Positions 35,480 to 46,074 of a DNA stretch of 64,000 nt are shown in pieces. The notes beneath the pieces were generated by a model that was not told the origin of the DNA, did no database searches, and was given only the letters and a program-made list of their open reading frames with translations. Origin of the DNA: Collybiopsis luxurians FD-317 M1 (lineage: Eukaryota; Basidiomycota; Agaricomycetes; Agaricales; Omphalotaceae); contig KN834751.1 in NCBI GenBank assembly GCA_000827265.1, positions 1,693,618 through 1,757,617 on the forward strand. Reading direction: 5' to 3'. The translations under genes and the position numbers were made by a program. Numbering within the stretch: position 1 is the stretch's first letter; each line of letters opens with the position of its first letter.

Positions 35480-36470
35480 CTCAATATCTCGAGTCTTGAT
35501 CCGTGGAAAGCCTAGCGAAGCCGGCTTACCGGAGGATAAGGCAAGAGCGGCGATGAGTCACCCACGGTGCCGTTTGGGCGCCGACATCCCTTTGCCCTCA
35601 TGCTCATCGCCGCCTCAGCAATCGCGTCTCGAAAGGAAAATCCCCAGCCTCCCTTCCCTCTATCTTAAGCGTCCGCCTTTCAGCCGGGACGTTCCAGGCT
35701 CGTCCCAGCGCGGTAATACTATCCCAGTTTACCTCCTCTGTTAGTCAGCTGCCCACCCGCGCGGCCTCAGCCAGAACCCCTCGCAACTGATTTAGCATAA
35801 TCCTTCGCATTCCCTTCTCTCCCTTTCATTTCCCGATTCGACGAAGGAGTGTTGCCTCATCGCCAAATTACACACATGATGTTAGATAAACGTGAGCTTT
35901 CCGAAATGCCGAGACCCGATCTCGGCAATCACCTTGTGTCGCGAAAATATTATCGCACTTTACATGGCTTGAAAAGAAAAAAACTTCAATACCAACCCAA
36001 GGGGGGAGTTTTCTCTCCCATTCAGAACCTGCCCTCTAGTATGCCTAGCAGCATCTTTCTGGATGCATTCAGCTACCCCGAGTCTGACGATTTGCAGTTT
36101 GCTCTATCAACTCATGGAAGACCTAATCCGCCTCATAATCTTTCTGTAATGCCCAAGAAATGCCATTTTGGTTCTCTGCCAAAGTTGTATGTAGATGCCT
36201 TTCATTTCATTATTGCCGGTTGCGACTCCAATCGTCGAACGAGAGTCGGAGAGCGGATGAACGATATGGGACTTGACGCTCCGGAGTCCGGACAGTATCA
36301 CCATCGCTACACATGATTTACGATTGAAACCTGTGCCGAGCATGTACATACATTTTCCGTCCCGTGTATATTTAAACGAGGACTGGAGGCCCAATTTGTT
36401 CCCGTCGAGCTGGTCTCGCGGATATACGTTAACTTCGCACTCTTATAATACTCAATCGCTTTATTTTATC
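35480..36470. other. Divergent intergenic region with a 155-codon frame of unknown status
   Basis: The promoter region shared by the HExxH gene (minus) and the secreted-protein gene (plus). It contains an open frame at 35849-36316 (plus) without recognisable motif, signal peptide or introns. I do not call it a gene. Confidence 0.4.
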
Positions 36471-37602
36471 ATGATTCACCGGCACCTTCGATCTTTCCAT
36501 GTCGCTGTTCAAGTTCTCATTATCTTCTCCTGCGTATCTGTCGTGTTCGCTTCGCCAATCGAGATAGGGAACCGTTCCGCGACTGTGGATCTCGAGCTTG
36601 CGGGTCGGGATCATACTGCGGAAGATTATGAAAAGTTCATGGTGATGACTGAGGAGGAGGACTTTGTGGGATACCGAGTTGTTAAGGAGGTCTGTCTACT
36701 TTATTTACTTACCCTGTGTTCTCTTTAACCGACTAATCGCGATGATTTTATAAAATGCAGGACAAAGCTGAGGAGTATGATGCGGCGGGAACGTTGACAG
36801 CTATACCTGCTACGTTCCAGTCGACCGGACCGGGAGCCTATGTTTCTCCTCGACACGGGATGTATCCGTTCCGAAAGACCAAGTGAGTGGTGTAGGCTTT
36901 CGGAGGGACATGGACTGATTTTGCTTGGCGCAGGGACTTGCGAGTGGTAAGAAATACTTCTCTATCTATCTTTCAGTATGGGTCCCGGTATGAATCCCTT
37001 TTTTCAGTGTCCTATTATCGGCAAGAAGGCCAAATTGCGCGACCCCAAGTTAATGGTGAGCGCCCACAGAATACGTAGATTACTCCGACCGGCTAATGGT
37101 ACACCTTACTACTGCAGCTATTCATCAAGGATGATTCACTTGCCAAAGGCGAAATCTTGAAACTCTTGGTGTACGTTCACAGAGCTGGCTACGAGATGCG
37201 TAAAACATTACTATTCTCTCGGTATATGATGAACAAGTCACATATGCAATTGGTGATCCCTCCGTTTTACCTTGAACCGTCACCAAGCAATCCGAAAGCG
37301 CTATCAGGAAAGAATCTTCTGGGACTTCGAGTGAAGTGCTTCCCATTTGGTGAGTTTTGATTTCAATTTTCAAGTAATTCTATGCTGCTGTTTTTGGCTG
37401 GCGGGGGACATTCAAACCGCTGGCCCAGTTTTCTGGAAAAATTTGAGTCTTTAACCTTATTCACATATGTGTTATTGCGATGGCAGATGCGTTACCAGAG
37501 CCAGAAAAGTGCCCGGCTGCTAAGTGGGAGGATTGGGGGATTCATGACTGGCCCACAAAACATCACTTGCGTCGGGATGATGAGGTGGAATCTAGTGACT
37601 GA
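36471..37602 (+). CDS. Small secreted protein of unknown function
   Basis: Exons can be chained with consistent phases: the first from 36471 to about 36690, a second ending RKTK, a tiny one encoding DLRV, then CPIIGKKAKLRDPKLM, a long one beginning LFIKDDSLAKGEILKLLVYVH, and a last one starting ALPEPEKCPAAKWEDWG. The stop is at 37602. The N-terminus is a signal peptide (hydrophobic VAVQVLIIFSCVSVVFA before SPIEIG). The mature part is about 240 residues with few cysteines. No family was recognised. The conserved-looking tryptophans near the C-terminus (WEDWGIHDWP) argue for a real folded domain. It is a candidate small secreted effector-like or wall protein. Confidence 0.7.
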
Positions 37603-37919
37603 CTAACCGAGTGCGACCCATAGCTTCATTCTGCTATATCCCTGGACAAATTTCAAAGAATAAACTACTGCTGAGCGATACTTGCAGAGCGTGAGTATGA
37701 AATATTGACCCAGTCAAACAACCGGTTGAGAGTTCGAGGAGATTGTAGATATCTGAAGAAAATGATTGAAGCTTTTTTAGCGCGATCGCAACGTGAAAGA
37801 CAGACCGCAGTGTTCCATTTATTCATAGGCTAATCTCAAAATGTGGACTTCATCGTTTTTCGGAGAGATGCGAACTTTCACGTGACAGCACTCCGCTAAG
37901 CCATTTCGGATTTCCAAAT
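37603..37919. other. Intergenic upstream of DnaJ gene
   Basis: About 315 bases, no gene visible; contains the DnaJ-X gene promoter. No clear TATA box. Confidence 0.4.
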
Positions 37920-40208
37920 TTGTCCTCTTCCCCGTACCCTCACCACTGGCGCTGCGCCTCTCCCGCGATGAGCTCTTCCTCTTCGCCCACAATAATTCCT
38001 TCACGGCCAGTGATACCACACATAATAACGACCTGCTCATCATGCCAATCCGCTCTCGAATTCCCAATTCCAAACCCCATACCGCGGCAAGGCACCCTTC
38101 TTCAAGTCGGGTGCTGGAAATGCAGCAAGGTTAATGAACATGCCTTTTATCCGACTCAGATACCAGGTCATTATCCGAAACATTTACTCGATTTGAATTC
38201 GAATTCGGGTGCGAATAATTCGAGCTCGGCAAACTCGAATTCACAGTCGTCATCATCGTCGACGACGGGAGCGAGGAGAGGAAGGAGGATCGGGACCCAG
38301 GAAAAACCATTAGAGACCGGGTACTATGACTTGTTAGGTGTACCGGTGACTGCTTCGACGGAGGATATCAAGAAGGCGTATCGTAGGTCTTTTCATTCGT
38401 GGCTCGAGTTTCCTTTTTCAAACAATTTTTTTCTCCTTTTTCAGGTCGACTTGCGATAAAGCACCATCCAGATAAAAATCCTGATGATCCACAAGCCGAA
38501 GAACGGTTCAAGGCAATCGCAATAGCTTACCAAACCCTTTCAGATCCAGAATTGCGTGCGAAATACAATGAATTTGGACCCAAGGAGAGCGCTCCGGAAG
38601 GGGGCTTTGTCGATCCTGAAGAGGTGTTTTCAGCAATATTCGGTGGAGATAGGTTTGTTAGTATTATCGGACAGATTAGTCTGGCGAGGGATATGAAAGC
38701 TGCGTTGCAAGAAGCTGAGGAGGCGGAGGAGGCGGGAGATTCCGAGGGAGGTAATAGATTGCAGGATGGGAAGACCAAGGGAAAGCCAGTTCTGAGCGAG
38801 GAGGAGAAGGCAAAGAAGGAAGAGAAGGATCGGAAGAAGGCTGCCGAGGTTTGCTTTGTTTCCTTTCTTTTACGATAAATCAACTCTTAATCGTTCACTG
38901 AACAGAGAGCTGCCGCACGGGCAGAACGAGTCAACAAACTAGTCGAAAATCTGGAACGTAAACTGGGAATATTCACCGAGAGCGCTACGGGTGTTAATGA
39001 TATGGACGTTACGAGAAGCTGGAGGACCATATGTGGGCTTGAGGCAGAGTACGCTAACCGTCTCTCTTTGCTCTCTTGCGACGTTTCAATTGATACATTC
39101 CCCTTACAGAGAGCTGTCACACGAGTCATATGGCCCTGAACTCCTTCAGGCCATAGGCTTTGTATATACGTCCAAAGCCAAACATTTCCTAGCGACAAAT
39201 CAGACATTCCTGGGAGTCGGAGGTTGGTTGCATAACGTGCAAGGAAAATATCATGTCTTCAGCGAAACGTAAGTCGTCACTATTTCCCTAGTCCTCTCAG
39301 TATCCGTTTACCCTCACTTCGTTATCTTTCACAGCGTATCAACCCTCCGAGCCGCTATCGAGCTCAAAGCTGTCTTTGACCAAATCCAAGCCGCCGAAAA
39401 AGCCGGCAACCTCTCACCCGAAGAACGCAAAAAGCTGGAAGAGCAAGCTGCGGAGAAGGGTCTCCAGGCGCTGTTCAAAGGCGCCAAGCTGGAGATTGAT
39501 TCGATTTTGAGGGAGGTGTGCGATCGGTTGTTGGAGGATCCGAATGTGAGTAAAGAGAAGGCGGTGTTGAGGGCTGTGGCGCTGCAGATGCTTGGAGAGG
39601 CGTATGTGGGTGGTGGAGCGGGGAAGGGAGGTGCAGGGGTTGGTGGGTTGGGGGGTACTGCTGCTGCTGGGTCGAGTACACCTGGGACGCCTGGGGGAGC
39701 GGGAGCGGGAATGGGAGCTGGAGCTGGAACTGGAACTGGTGCGGGGTCAGCATCGAATCCTGGATTTGGATTCAGAGCGCCTAGTACGCCAACAGCAACG
39801 TCGACTTCTAGGACGAGGACCGATAGCCAGTCGAACAAGTATAGGCCTAGTACACCGTCGAATAGCGGTGGGGTTGGTGGTGGTAGTCTGGGTGGTATCG
39901 GTGCGGGGTTGAATAATCTAGGAGAGAATCTGGGTAACTTTGGGAGAGATATAGGGTCGGGGATAGGGGGAATGTTTGGGTTTGGTGCGGGTTCGGGTTC
40001 GGGTTCGAGTGCGGATGCGAGTCCGAGTGCGAGGAGGGCTAGTCGTGGGTTCTATTCCGGTTATACGAGCGGGGTAGGCGGTGCAGGTGTAGGAGGAGCA
40101 GGAGGGTTCGATGACAGTGAATATGTGCGGGTGGATACTAGAAGTAGTCGGACTGCGAGAGCTCCAGGTGCTCCTCCTAGTTCGGGGCTGGGTCGTCCTC
40201 CGAATTAG
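37920..40208 (+). CDS. J-domain protein with DnaJ-X domain (CAJ1/DJP1 type)
   Basis: A class C Hsp40 co-chaperone that stimulates Hsp70. Five exons chain in frame. The N-terminal part holds two CxxC pairs (CSSC and CWKC, about 30 residues apart) that look like a small zinc ribbon. The J domain reads TGYYDLLGVPVTASTEDIKKAY|RRLAIKHHPDKNP, with the HPD tripeptide intact across an intron. The DnaJ-X region follows with AAARAERVNKLVENLERKL, ELSHESYGPELLQAIGFVY, FLGVGGWLHNVQGKYH and VSTLRAAIELKAVFDQIQAAE. The last ~200 residues are a Gly/Ala/Ser-rich low-complexity tail. Yeast relatives act in peroxisomal import (Djp1) or bind calmodulin (Caj1). The zinc pairs and glycine tail are unusual compared with these. 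Start 37920 or the in-frame ATG at 37968. Confidence 0.92.
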
Positions 40209-40484
40209 ACTGTTTGCTTTGATGCATCGTCGCATTAACATTGTACTCATTCTAATCCCACGTTTGCTCGCTCTTTGTAAGATAGATGTACGCTTATAAT
40301 ACTCACCATACGTAGCGGAACATGTATTATTATCTATCACTCTGTGTAATGATCGTGCCCGTTCTCGTTCGGCTCTCGAAGGTCAAGATTCCAGTCCAAA
40401 TCGAAAGTACAAATAGACATGCCAACAAATACAGTACACGCCAAATACACAAAACAAGAGGGAAAAAAATCTCGTTAGCATGCC
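40209..40484. other. Convergent 3-prime spacer
   Basis: 276 bases between two convergent genes (DnaJ-X plus strand, MYND minus strand). No gene. The UTRs of the two may overlap. Confidence 0.5.
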
Positions 40485-42673
40485 CTAACTATCATCGTCA
40501 TCAACCGATAAATTAATAAACCTCGACACCCCATTCGGTTCCCGACCCGCACCAGGGAACGCCCCACACACCAACAGCAGCACTCTCCGTCGTTCTCCAT
40601 CCTTACCCTCATCCTTCTCATCCCCCTCATTCTCATCCTTAAATCTCGCACCAGCCCCAATCAACACCAAGAACTTCAACGCACGAACATCATCCGCATA
40701 CCTCTCGTCCACTCCAAAAGACCTCAGAAACGTGACGGCCGAGCCTTCCTTGATTAGCTCGTCCAGTCGCTCGTCCATGTGCATGACGGCGATGTGTGTG
40801 CTCGGTAGTCGACTCTGGGACTCGAGGGTTCTACTGAGGGTGTCAGAGGGGGAAGTCTGGTAGTTGAACGAGATTATCTTCGGATGAAAATGATGATGAG
40901 GGGGAAGAGGAGGTAGAGGGGGGCGTATACCTTCGGTGCGTTTCACGAATCTTCTCGACTTCAGATAATATCAGCTTCCTGCATGTATCGAAGAAAAGGA
41001 GGGATTTAAGAAAATCAGAGTCGACCTCGTCATAGCCCGGCTCAGGATATCCTTCTATTCGAAAAGAAGATTCGTGTACCTGAGAGTGAGTTCAAGAAGA
41101 ATAAATGTAGGGTTACTCACCCTGAACACGTTTACGAGCACTTTGCAATCGTCTCGATGCTCTTTCCAATGCTGTCGCTGACAAGACTCGCTGCAATAGG
41201 CGACTACGTGGCATCCCGTGCAGTTTCGGATGCTTTGGTAGTCCACAGATTTGACAGGTGGGCCCCCAGTCTCAGGCTGTTGAGCAAAAATTGCTAGTTT
41301 GTGCCAGCCAGACTCTGATTTGTTCTGACACTAGTCGAAAAGTGAGCGTCACGTCGACATTCGAAACAAAACCCTCAACTTACCTCGGGATTCCCACGAT
41401 ACTTTGTCGTCACCTTCCAAATATTCCTCAGGGCCCCAATCTCCTCTGCCCTGCTCCAAATCTCAGCCCATAACTTCTTAAACCTGGCACCTTATTGAAT
41501 GCATCAGGTCCAAACTTCCGAATCGCACTCGCCACCCGCTTGTAAACCTGACCGTATACCATAACACTGCACAATTGACGACAAAGCACACGGAATATGC
41601 CCAATGATTCGTACTTTTGCTTTAGAGTCTTTCCGTACTCATAATCCGCTAGGAATATACGTTGAGAGCGGACCATGATCAAGAAGAATTTACAATCTAG
41701 GATGTGCCCGAAAGTGGAAGGGCCGCCACTCATGAGCCAGAGGAGGTAGAATAAGCCCAAGTCGAGAGCAGCTTGCACAATGTCAAGGTTTTTGTTTATG
41801 GCTGGGCAATCGGAGGTGAGAAACATCAGGACATGGGTAATCCAGCGATATTCAGAGTTGAATAAGATTAGGCGGCGCATGGTTTCCTCGGAGCTGGAGC
41901 CCAGAACCATCAGCATCATGCATATTTGAACACAGATAATGTCCGCGCAAGAAGCTGAATGTCGTTGTAGTGTCACTACGATAAGATGATGGATTATGGA
42001 CAAGGGGGCATCGAGAGGAGAAGAAAGCATAGTTTCAACGATAGGTGCAGTTGAAGGAGAGGTTTCCCATCTAGAATCGTCCATCGAGTCGAGGCCTAGT
42101 TTACCCATCTTCATATGACCCAGAATCTCCTCGCCTAGAAAAATCTCTAGAGCGAGATTCATGAAGTCTTGCCATTGGAGATGCGCAGCAGGTTGAATGG
42201 AGTACAGGAATAGCTTCATGCAGACAAGAGACCCATTAGGGGAGTTCTTTTGAAGAAAATCGAGATTCTGATCCAAGCTGCTGTTGATTCCGAAACGAAC
42301 CTGGTCTCCGGCGCGATTTCGGTATTTTGGGACACGGCGACCTTTCTTGTACCAGCGTAATATGTCTGTTACGAGATCCAGAGTCATCTGTTGTAGTTGT
42401 AATCCACTAGAAGTTACGTTGTCTCCAGTTCAAATGAGCGACCAAATTCTTCGAATTATCAAGACAGTGAGATTGCACGCCTTGGAAGGATGACGGAGAC
42501 CGTTAATAAGAGACCCAGAAGTGAGTAGTGCATCCTGCATATCTGGACCAGGATGAGACGGGATCCATTGATGAAGGTGGGGCACGTTTGAGAATGGAGA
42601 GCACGGTTTGCGAGATTGGGGCATATGGTTTGCTTTTTTCCAAAAAATCTGAGTAACTTTGAAAGTTTGCCAT
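40485..42673 (-). CDS. MYND-type zinc-finger protein
   Basis: The likely start is MANFQSYSDFLEKSKPYAP at 42673. A long helical, leucine-rich region follows (GLQLQQMTLDLVTDILRWYKKG through LRSYGLRF). The zinc finger near the C-terminal third reads NCTGCHVVAYCSESCQRQHWKEHRDDC, described here by its Cys and His spacing: CxxC, YCxxxC-Q, WxxHxxxC. A full MYND finger has a further CxxC pair upstream, which I do not see, so one zinc site may be missing. The end (STHIAVMHMDERLDELIKEG, then an acidic stretch to SVDDDDS) matches the general form of Agaricomycete MYND proteins that measure hundreds of residues. An intron of only about 36 nt is needed near 42440. Function unknown. Confidence 0.75.
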
Positions 42674-42764
42674 GGCCAAAGGGAAAGGGAAAGTTGAAAA
42701 TGTAAAATGGAGGTGACGCAGGGAAGGTGGACGTTGCACTGAATGCTTGGGCGCCAAAGTGTCA

Positions 42765-43440
42765 AGAAAACGGTAAAGACCCAACGATTTTCCGCATCAC
42801 GTGAGAGTATGTGTCAGCGCTTGATTTATGGAAAATCAGTCCCAGTCCCTTCATTGTTGCCCTGCAGGCTTGCTGCAACCCCAGGGTTCTACCGCCAAGA
42901 CATACAAACTATGCATAGTCACTCTATGTAATATGAAGTAGAAAACACCAAATTTTATGTACAACTGAGTGATTATATTGCCGTCTGTATGACAGTTTGG
43001 CATGTTCTGATGAGAACGGACCGGCAGAGGTAAAACCCTGTTGCCGAAGCTGAAGGGCAACCGCTGCCATGGCCGCTGTTATTGATGTGTTATTAAGTTT
43101 ACACCCAATCTGGCTCAAAAGTATAAAAGACTGAAACCTCGGACATAGAAAACTGGGACTTGAAGATATCTGTTGTGGAACCCATACAGAGACCAGTAAA
43201 TTCTAATCATCACGTTATTTTCTAGTCCTACGAACTCTAGATTTACACAAATTCAAGTGCTTTTCTACTTTATATTAGATAGACTGACTGTATACAGTTT
43301 GTAATTCTTAGTGATAGAGCCCTGGGGTTGCAGAAGGCCTGCAAGGTGACAATGAAGGAACTTGCACTGATTTTCCATAAATTAAGCACTGGCATTTCCC
43401 TCACATGATGCAGATAATCATTGGGTCTTTACTGTTTTCT
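42765..43440. mobile_element. Mutator-like MITE with long terminal inverted repeats and 9-bp target duplication
   Basis: The ends 42765-42893 and 43316-43440 are inverted copies of about 130 bp, roughly four fifths identical by eye. The outermost bases are AGAAAACGGTAAAGACCC on the left and AGAAAACAGTAAAGACCC read inward from the right. Directly outside lies the same 9-mer AAAGTGTCA at 42756-42764 and 43441-43449, a perfect direct repeat. Nine-bp duplications with long TIRs are the mark of Mutator-like elements. The interior has no coding potential, so it is non-autonomous. It sits 92 bases upstream of the MYND start codon. Confidence 0.88.
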
Positions 43441-43561
43441 AAAGTGTCAAATTTTGAGGCTGAACATTGAACAATTATCTCCATCATGGACTATGGCGGA
43501 CAATGCAATCTTATTCTTTGTGCCCTTAAGACTCTACAACACACATGCATCAGGAAAAATG

Positions 43562-43722
43562 GTCTGAGCCTCAGGTTACCTAGGAGGCAACCTGGAGCAA
43601 CCTGAGGGACCTGGGTGACCTAGGTGACCTGTGCAACCTGGGTGAACCTCAGGTAACCTAGGAAATGCCAATATCCTGGGCAAACCTCAGGTATCCCAAG
43701 GATACCTGAGGAATGATGCTGT
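43562..43722. repeat. Degenerate 9-11 bp tandem array (AACCTGRGG type)
   Basis: About ten imperfect repeats of a unit like CAACCTGGGG/TAACCTAGGA, spaced 9-11 bases. It is related to the cleaner array at 44786-44885 on the other side of the assembly gap and in the same orientation. Confidence 0.7.
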
Positions 43723-43760
43723 AAATATTACCAAATAAGGCAAAATTATATTGAATATAT

Positions 43761-44024
43761 NNNNNNNNNNNNNNNNNNNNNNNNNNNNNNNNNNNNNNNN
43801 NNNNNNNNNNNNNNNNNNNNNNNNNNNNNNNNNNNNNNNNNNNNNNNNNNNNNNNNNNNNNNNNNNNNNNNNNNNNNNNNNNNNNNNNNNNNNNNNNNNN
43901 NNNNNNNNNNNNNNNNNNNNNNNNNNNNNNNNNNNNNNNNNNNNNNNNNNNNNNNNNNNNNNNNNNNNNNNNNNNNNNNNNNNNNNNNNNNNNNNNNNNN
44001 NNNNNNNNNNNNNNNNNNNNNNNN
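43761..44024. other. Assembly gap (264 N)
   Basis: An unbroken run of N. It is flanked by repeats, so the true length may differ from 264. Translated frames crossing it are meaningless. Confidence 0.99.
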
Positions 44025-44281
44025 GGACACCGAGTCACGAACCTCCCGAGTCAACCCTCGTTAATACCGTCTTAATGAGTTCTTTCGATATACATTTCTA
44101 GTTGCACCGAGCTACTAGATTTATTATTCGACACTCGAGGATCCTTCCTCCACATCCAACACCAAAACCGTACAGGACTCGTTCACCTGTCGTACGTAGC
44201 GACTCCCCATCGCGTATTCTGTCTCGGCTGTGGTATAATAAAATACTTTCTATTCATTGAACCTGCTACAAGCTTCTAACA
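44025..44281 (+). mobile_element. Probable 3-prime end of an LTR retrotransposon LTR
   Basis: Directly right of the gap. It contains a TATAATAAAATA promoter/polyadenylation-type segment near 44233 and ends TTCTAACA, a typical ...CA LTR terminus. The composition (CGAGTC-rich, GC-richer than the flanks) differs from its surroundings. The 5-prime part would be in the gap. Orientation and class are inferred only. Confidence 0.4.
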
Positions 44282-44333
44282 ACAAAGGTAGTAAAGGTCC
44301 TAACATACTGTACTTGAGTATATTAGGTTAATA

Positions 44334-44587
44334 CTGTCCCATTTTAAGCACTTTGTATGTCCTGTGTCCACAAGGCATCTTACGAAACAAAATGTCCCAC
44401 CCTGTCCAGTGTCCAATCAAGCTTTTACAAATTTTTTCCCAGGCGCCTGTGGGTGCTTAGCCTTTTATAGTAGTTAAATTTTGTAATTTCCTTGATGTCC
44501 TGGTGTCCAACAGGCACTTATGAAAAATAAATTTTGTATGATTTGTCCCACTGTCCCACCCCTTACGAAGTGCTCAAAATGCCACAG
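44334..44587. mobile_element. Short Tc1/mariner-like MITE candidate with TA target
   Basis: The left end CTGTCCCATTTTAAGCAC is matched, inverted, by the right end reading inward CTGTGGCATTTTGAGCAC. Similarity runs about 24 bp with a few mismatches. Both ends are flanked by TA (44332-44333 and 44588-44589), as Tc1/mariner elements duplicate. The interior holds a degenerate direct repeat beginning TGTCCTG.TGTCC. Element 254 bp, no coding potential. Confidence 0.6.
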
Positions 44588-44785
44588 TACTAGTGTACTG
44601 TAATACATTATAAAGTATAATACCTGATGAAAATGTACACCATATATACCATACATAAAATATGTACAAGTTCAATACTACTACTACTATTACTATACAA
44701 GTACAATAGCTCACTATATACAGTAGAATAGAATACAAACAGTAATATATAAAGATATATTATTTTTACTTATTAACCCTTTATG

Positions 44786-44885
44786 CAACCTGGGGTAACC
44801 TCAGGTAACCTGAGCCAACCTGAGCCAACCTGGGGCAACCTGGGGCAACCTGAGACAACCTAGGACAACCTAGGGCACCCTAGGA
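44786..44885. repeat. Tandem array of ten 10-bp units (CAACCTGGGG consensus)
   Basis: Exactly ten consecutive units of 10 bp: the first CAACCTGGGG, then variants such as TAACCTCAGG, CAACCTGAGC, CAACCTAGGA and finally CACCCTAGGA. The phase is kept throughout without indels. Confidence 0.92.
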
Positions 44886-45450
44886 TATAGGGGTTGGACT
44901 GTGGAAACCTAGGTAACCTAAGTACTTGAAGTGTCCTATGCTTCTTAGGTTTCTTAAGGTTGTTATAATTTAACCCCAAGCTCAAGCTATTTTTCCTGAT
45001 GTGGAAGGTTTGGTTATCCAGCCAGAGTTCCACCCATGTGAAATTGGTGTTGAGACTCGATACACTTTGCAAGACAACACCAGGTAGGATTTTGTAGATA
45101 ATGAGATTCATGTATCAAAAGTGCTGGTGTTATGATGCAATCAGCAGTGCCCACTGGCCAGCACAGCTATGTGTTGAGGTAGCCTTCCACCCTCCTTGGA
45201 ATTTGAAATGGGTGAAGATATAAAAAGCTGGTGACAAGTTTTCTGTCATTCAAGTTCCCACTTCCTTCTTCTGGTCAGTATTGCATTCTAAGTTGATTCT
45301 ATGGGAAGACTCACACTAACTGACCAATCACAGAAACCTGCCAGCAGGTTGTCTTTAAATTGATTCAGACAGGTCCTGACACACTTGCACTCATGCACAC
45401 ACTTGCTTACTCTCCAGAACACCTGAAACACACCTCTTGACTGTGCTACA

Positions 45451-46074
45451 GTGATGATTTTGGCACTTATCTCAATCCAAGTGCTGACCCTCTTCTTGGT
45501 TTTCTCATTAGGGACCATCTCTCTAGCCACACCTGCACCATCCGACTCTGACCTTGGAAATCCCCATCACTATGAACCTCGAGCGGCAAGATGTTCTTCA
45601 TCCTCAGAAATAGGAGCTGACATAAAGAAAAATTCCCTCAAATTGGGCCAAACATGGTGTACTACAGTCCCATTGACCAGGCCAAGGCACTCAAATTCCT
45701 CTCCAAAGTGAAACTCAATCCACAAGGTCATTCATATCCCAAAATTGAATTGAGCAACCTCATGTGGCTGTGGATGGAAAAATGTGGACATGTGATAGCT
45801 GCAAAAGCTCATTCCTTGTATTGGGAAAGCTCTTGCAAATTTGTTGGAAAAGATAGTGTATCTCTTGGTGAGCAAGATGAGTCCACTGAAAGCTACCTCC
45901 ATATGGATGGCCAACAAATATTCAATGCTTCAGAGGAAGCATGGGGTTACTGTGAAGGAGATTGTGTGGGAGGATATAGATTGGAACAACATAGCCAAAT
46001 TGCTGGAGGCTGTGAAAACCATCTGGCCGGCTCCTGGGGCAGAATTACTGCCAAAAAGTAAGGCAGATGAATAG
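45451..46074 (+). CDS. Candidate small secreted protein, structure uncertain
   Basis: The N-terminus is a strong signal peptide (MMILALISIQVLTLFLVFSL, then GTISLATPAPS). The body is split over two frames. One carries VYYSPIDQAKALKFLSKVK and CGHVIAAKAHSLYWESSC, with several cysteines. The other carries IVWEDIDWNNIAKLLEAVK and ends at 46074. An intron or frameshift would be required to join them and I could not identify it confidently. No family recognised. It lies alone in the repeat-rich tract. Confidence 0.4.

Noticed and set aside
35849..36316. 155-codon open frame between divergent genes
   Set aside because: No domain, signal peptide or intron pattern, and a start in promoter-like sequence; likely chance.
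39329..40340. Long antisense frames across the Gly-rich tail of the DnaJ-X gene
   Set aside because: Low-complexity shadows (Pro-, Ala- and Arg/Thr-rich) of the glycine codons on the plus strand.
43658..44101. Open frames spanning the N run
   Set aside because: Artefacts of undefined bases.
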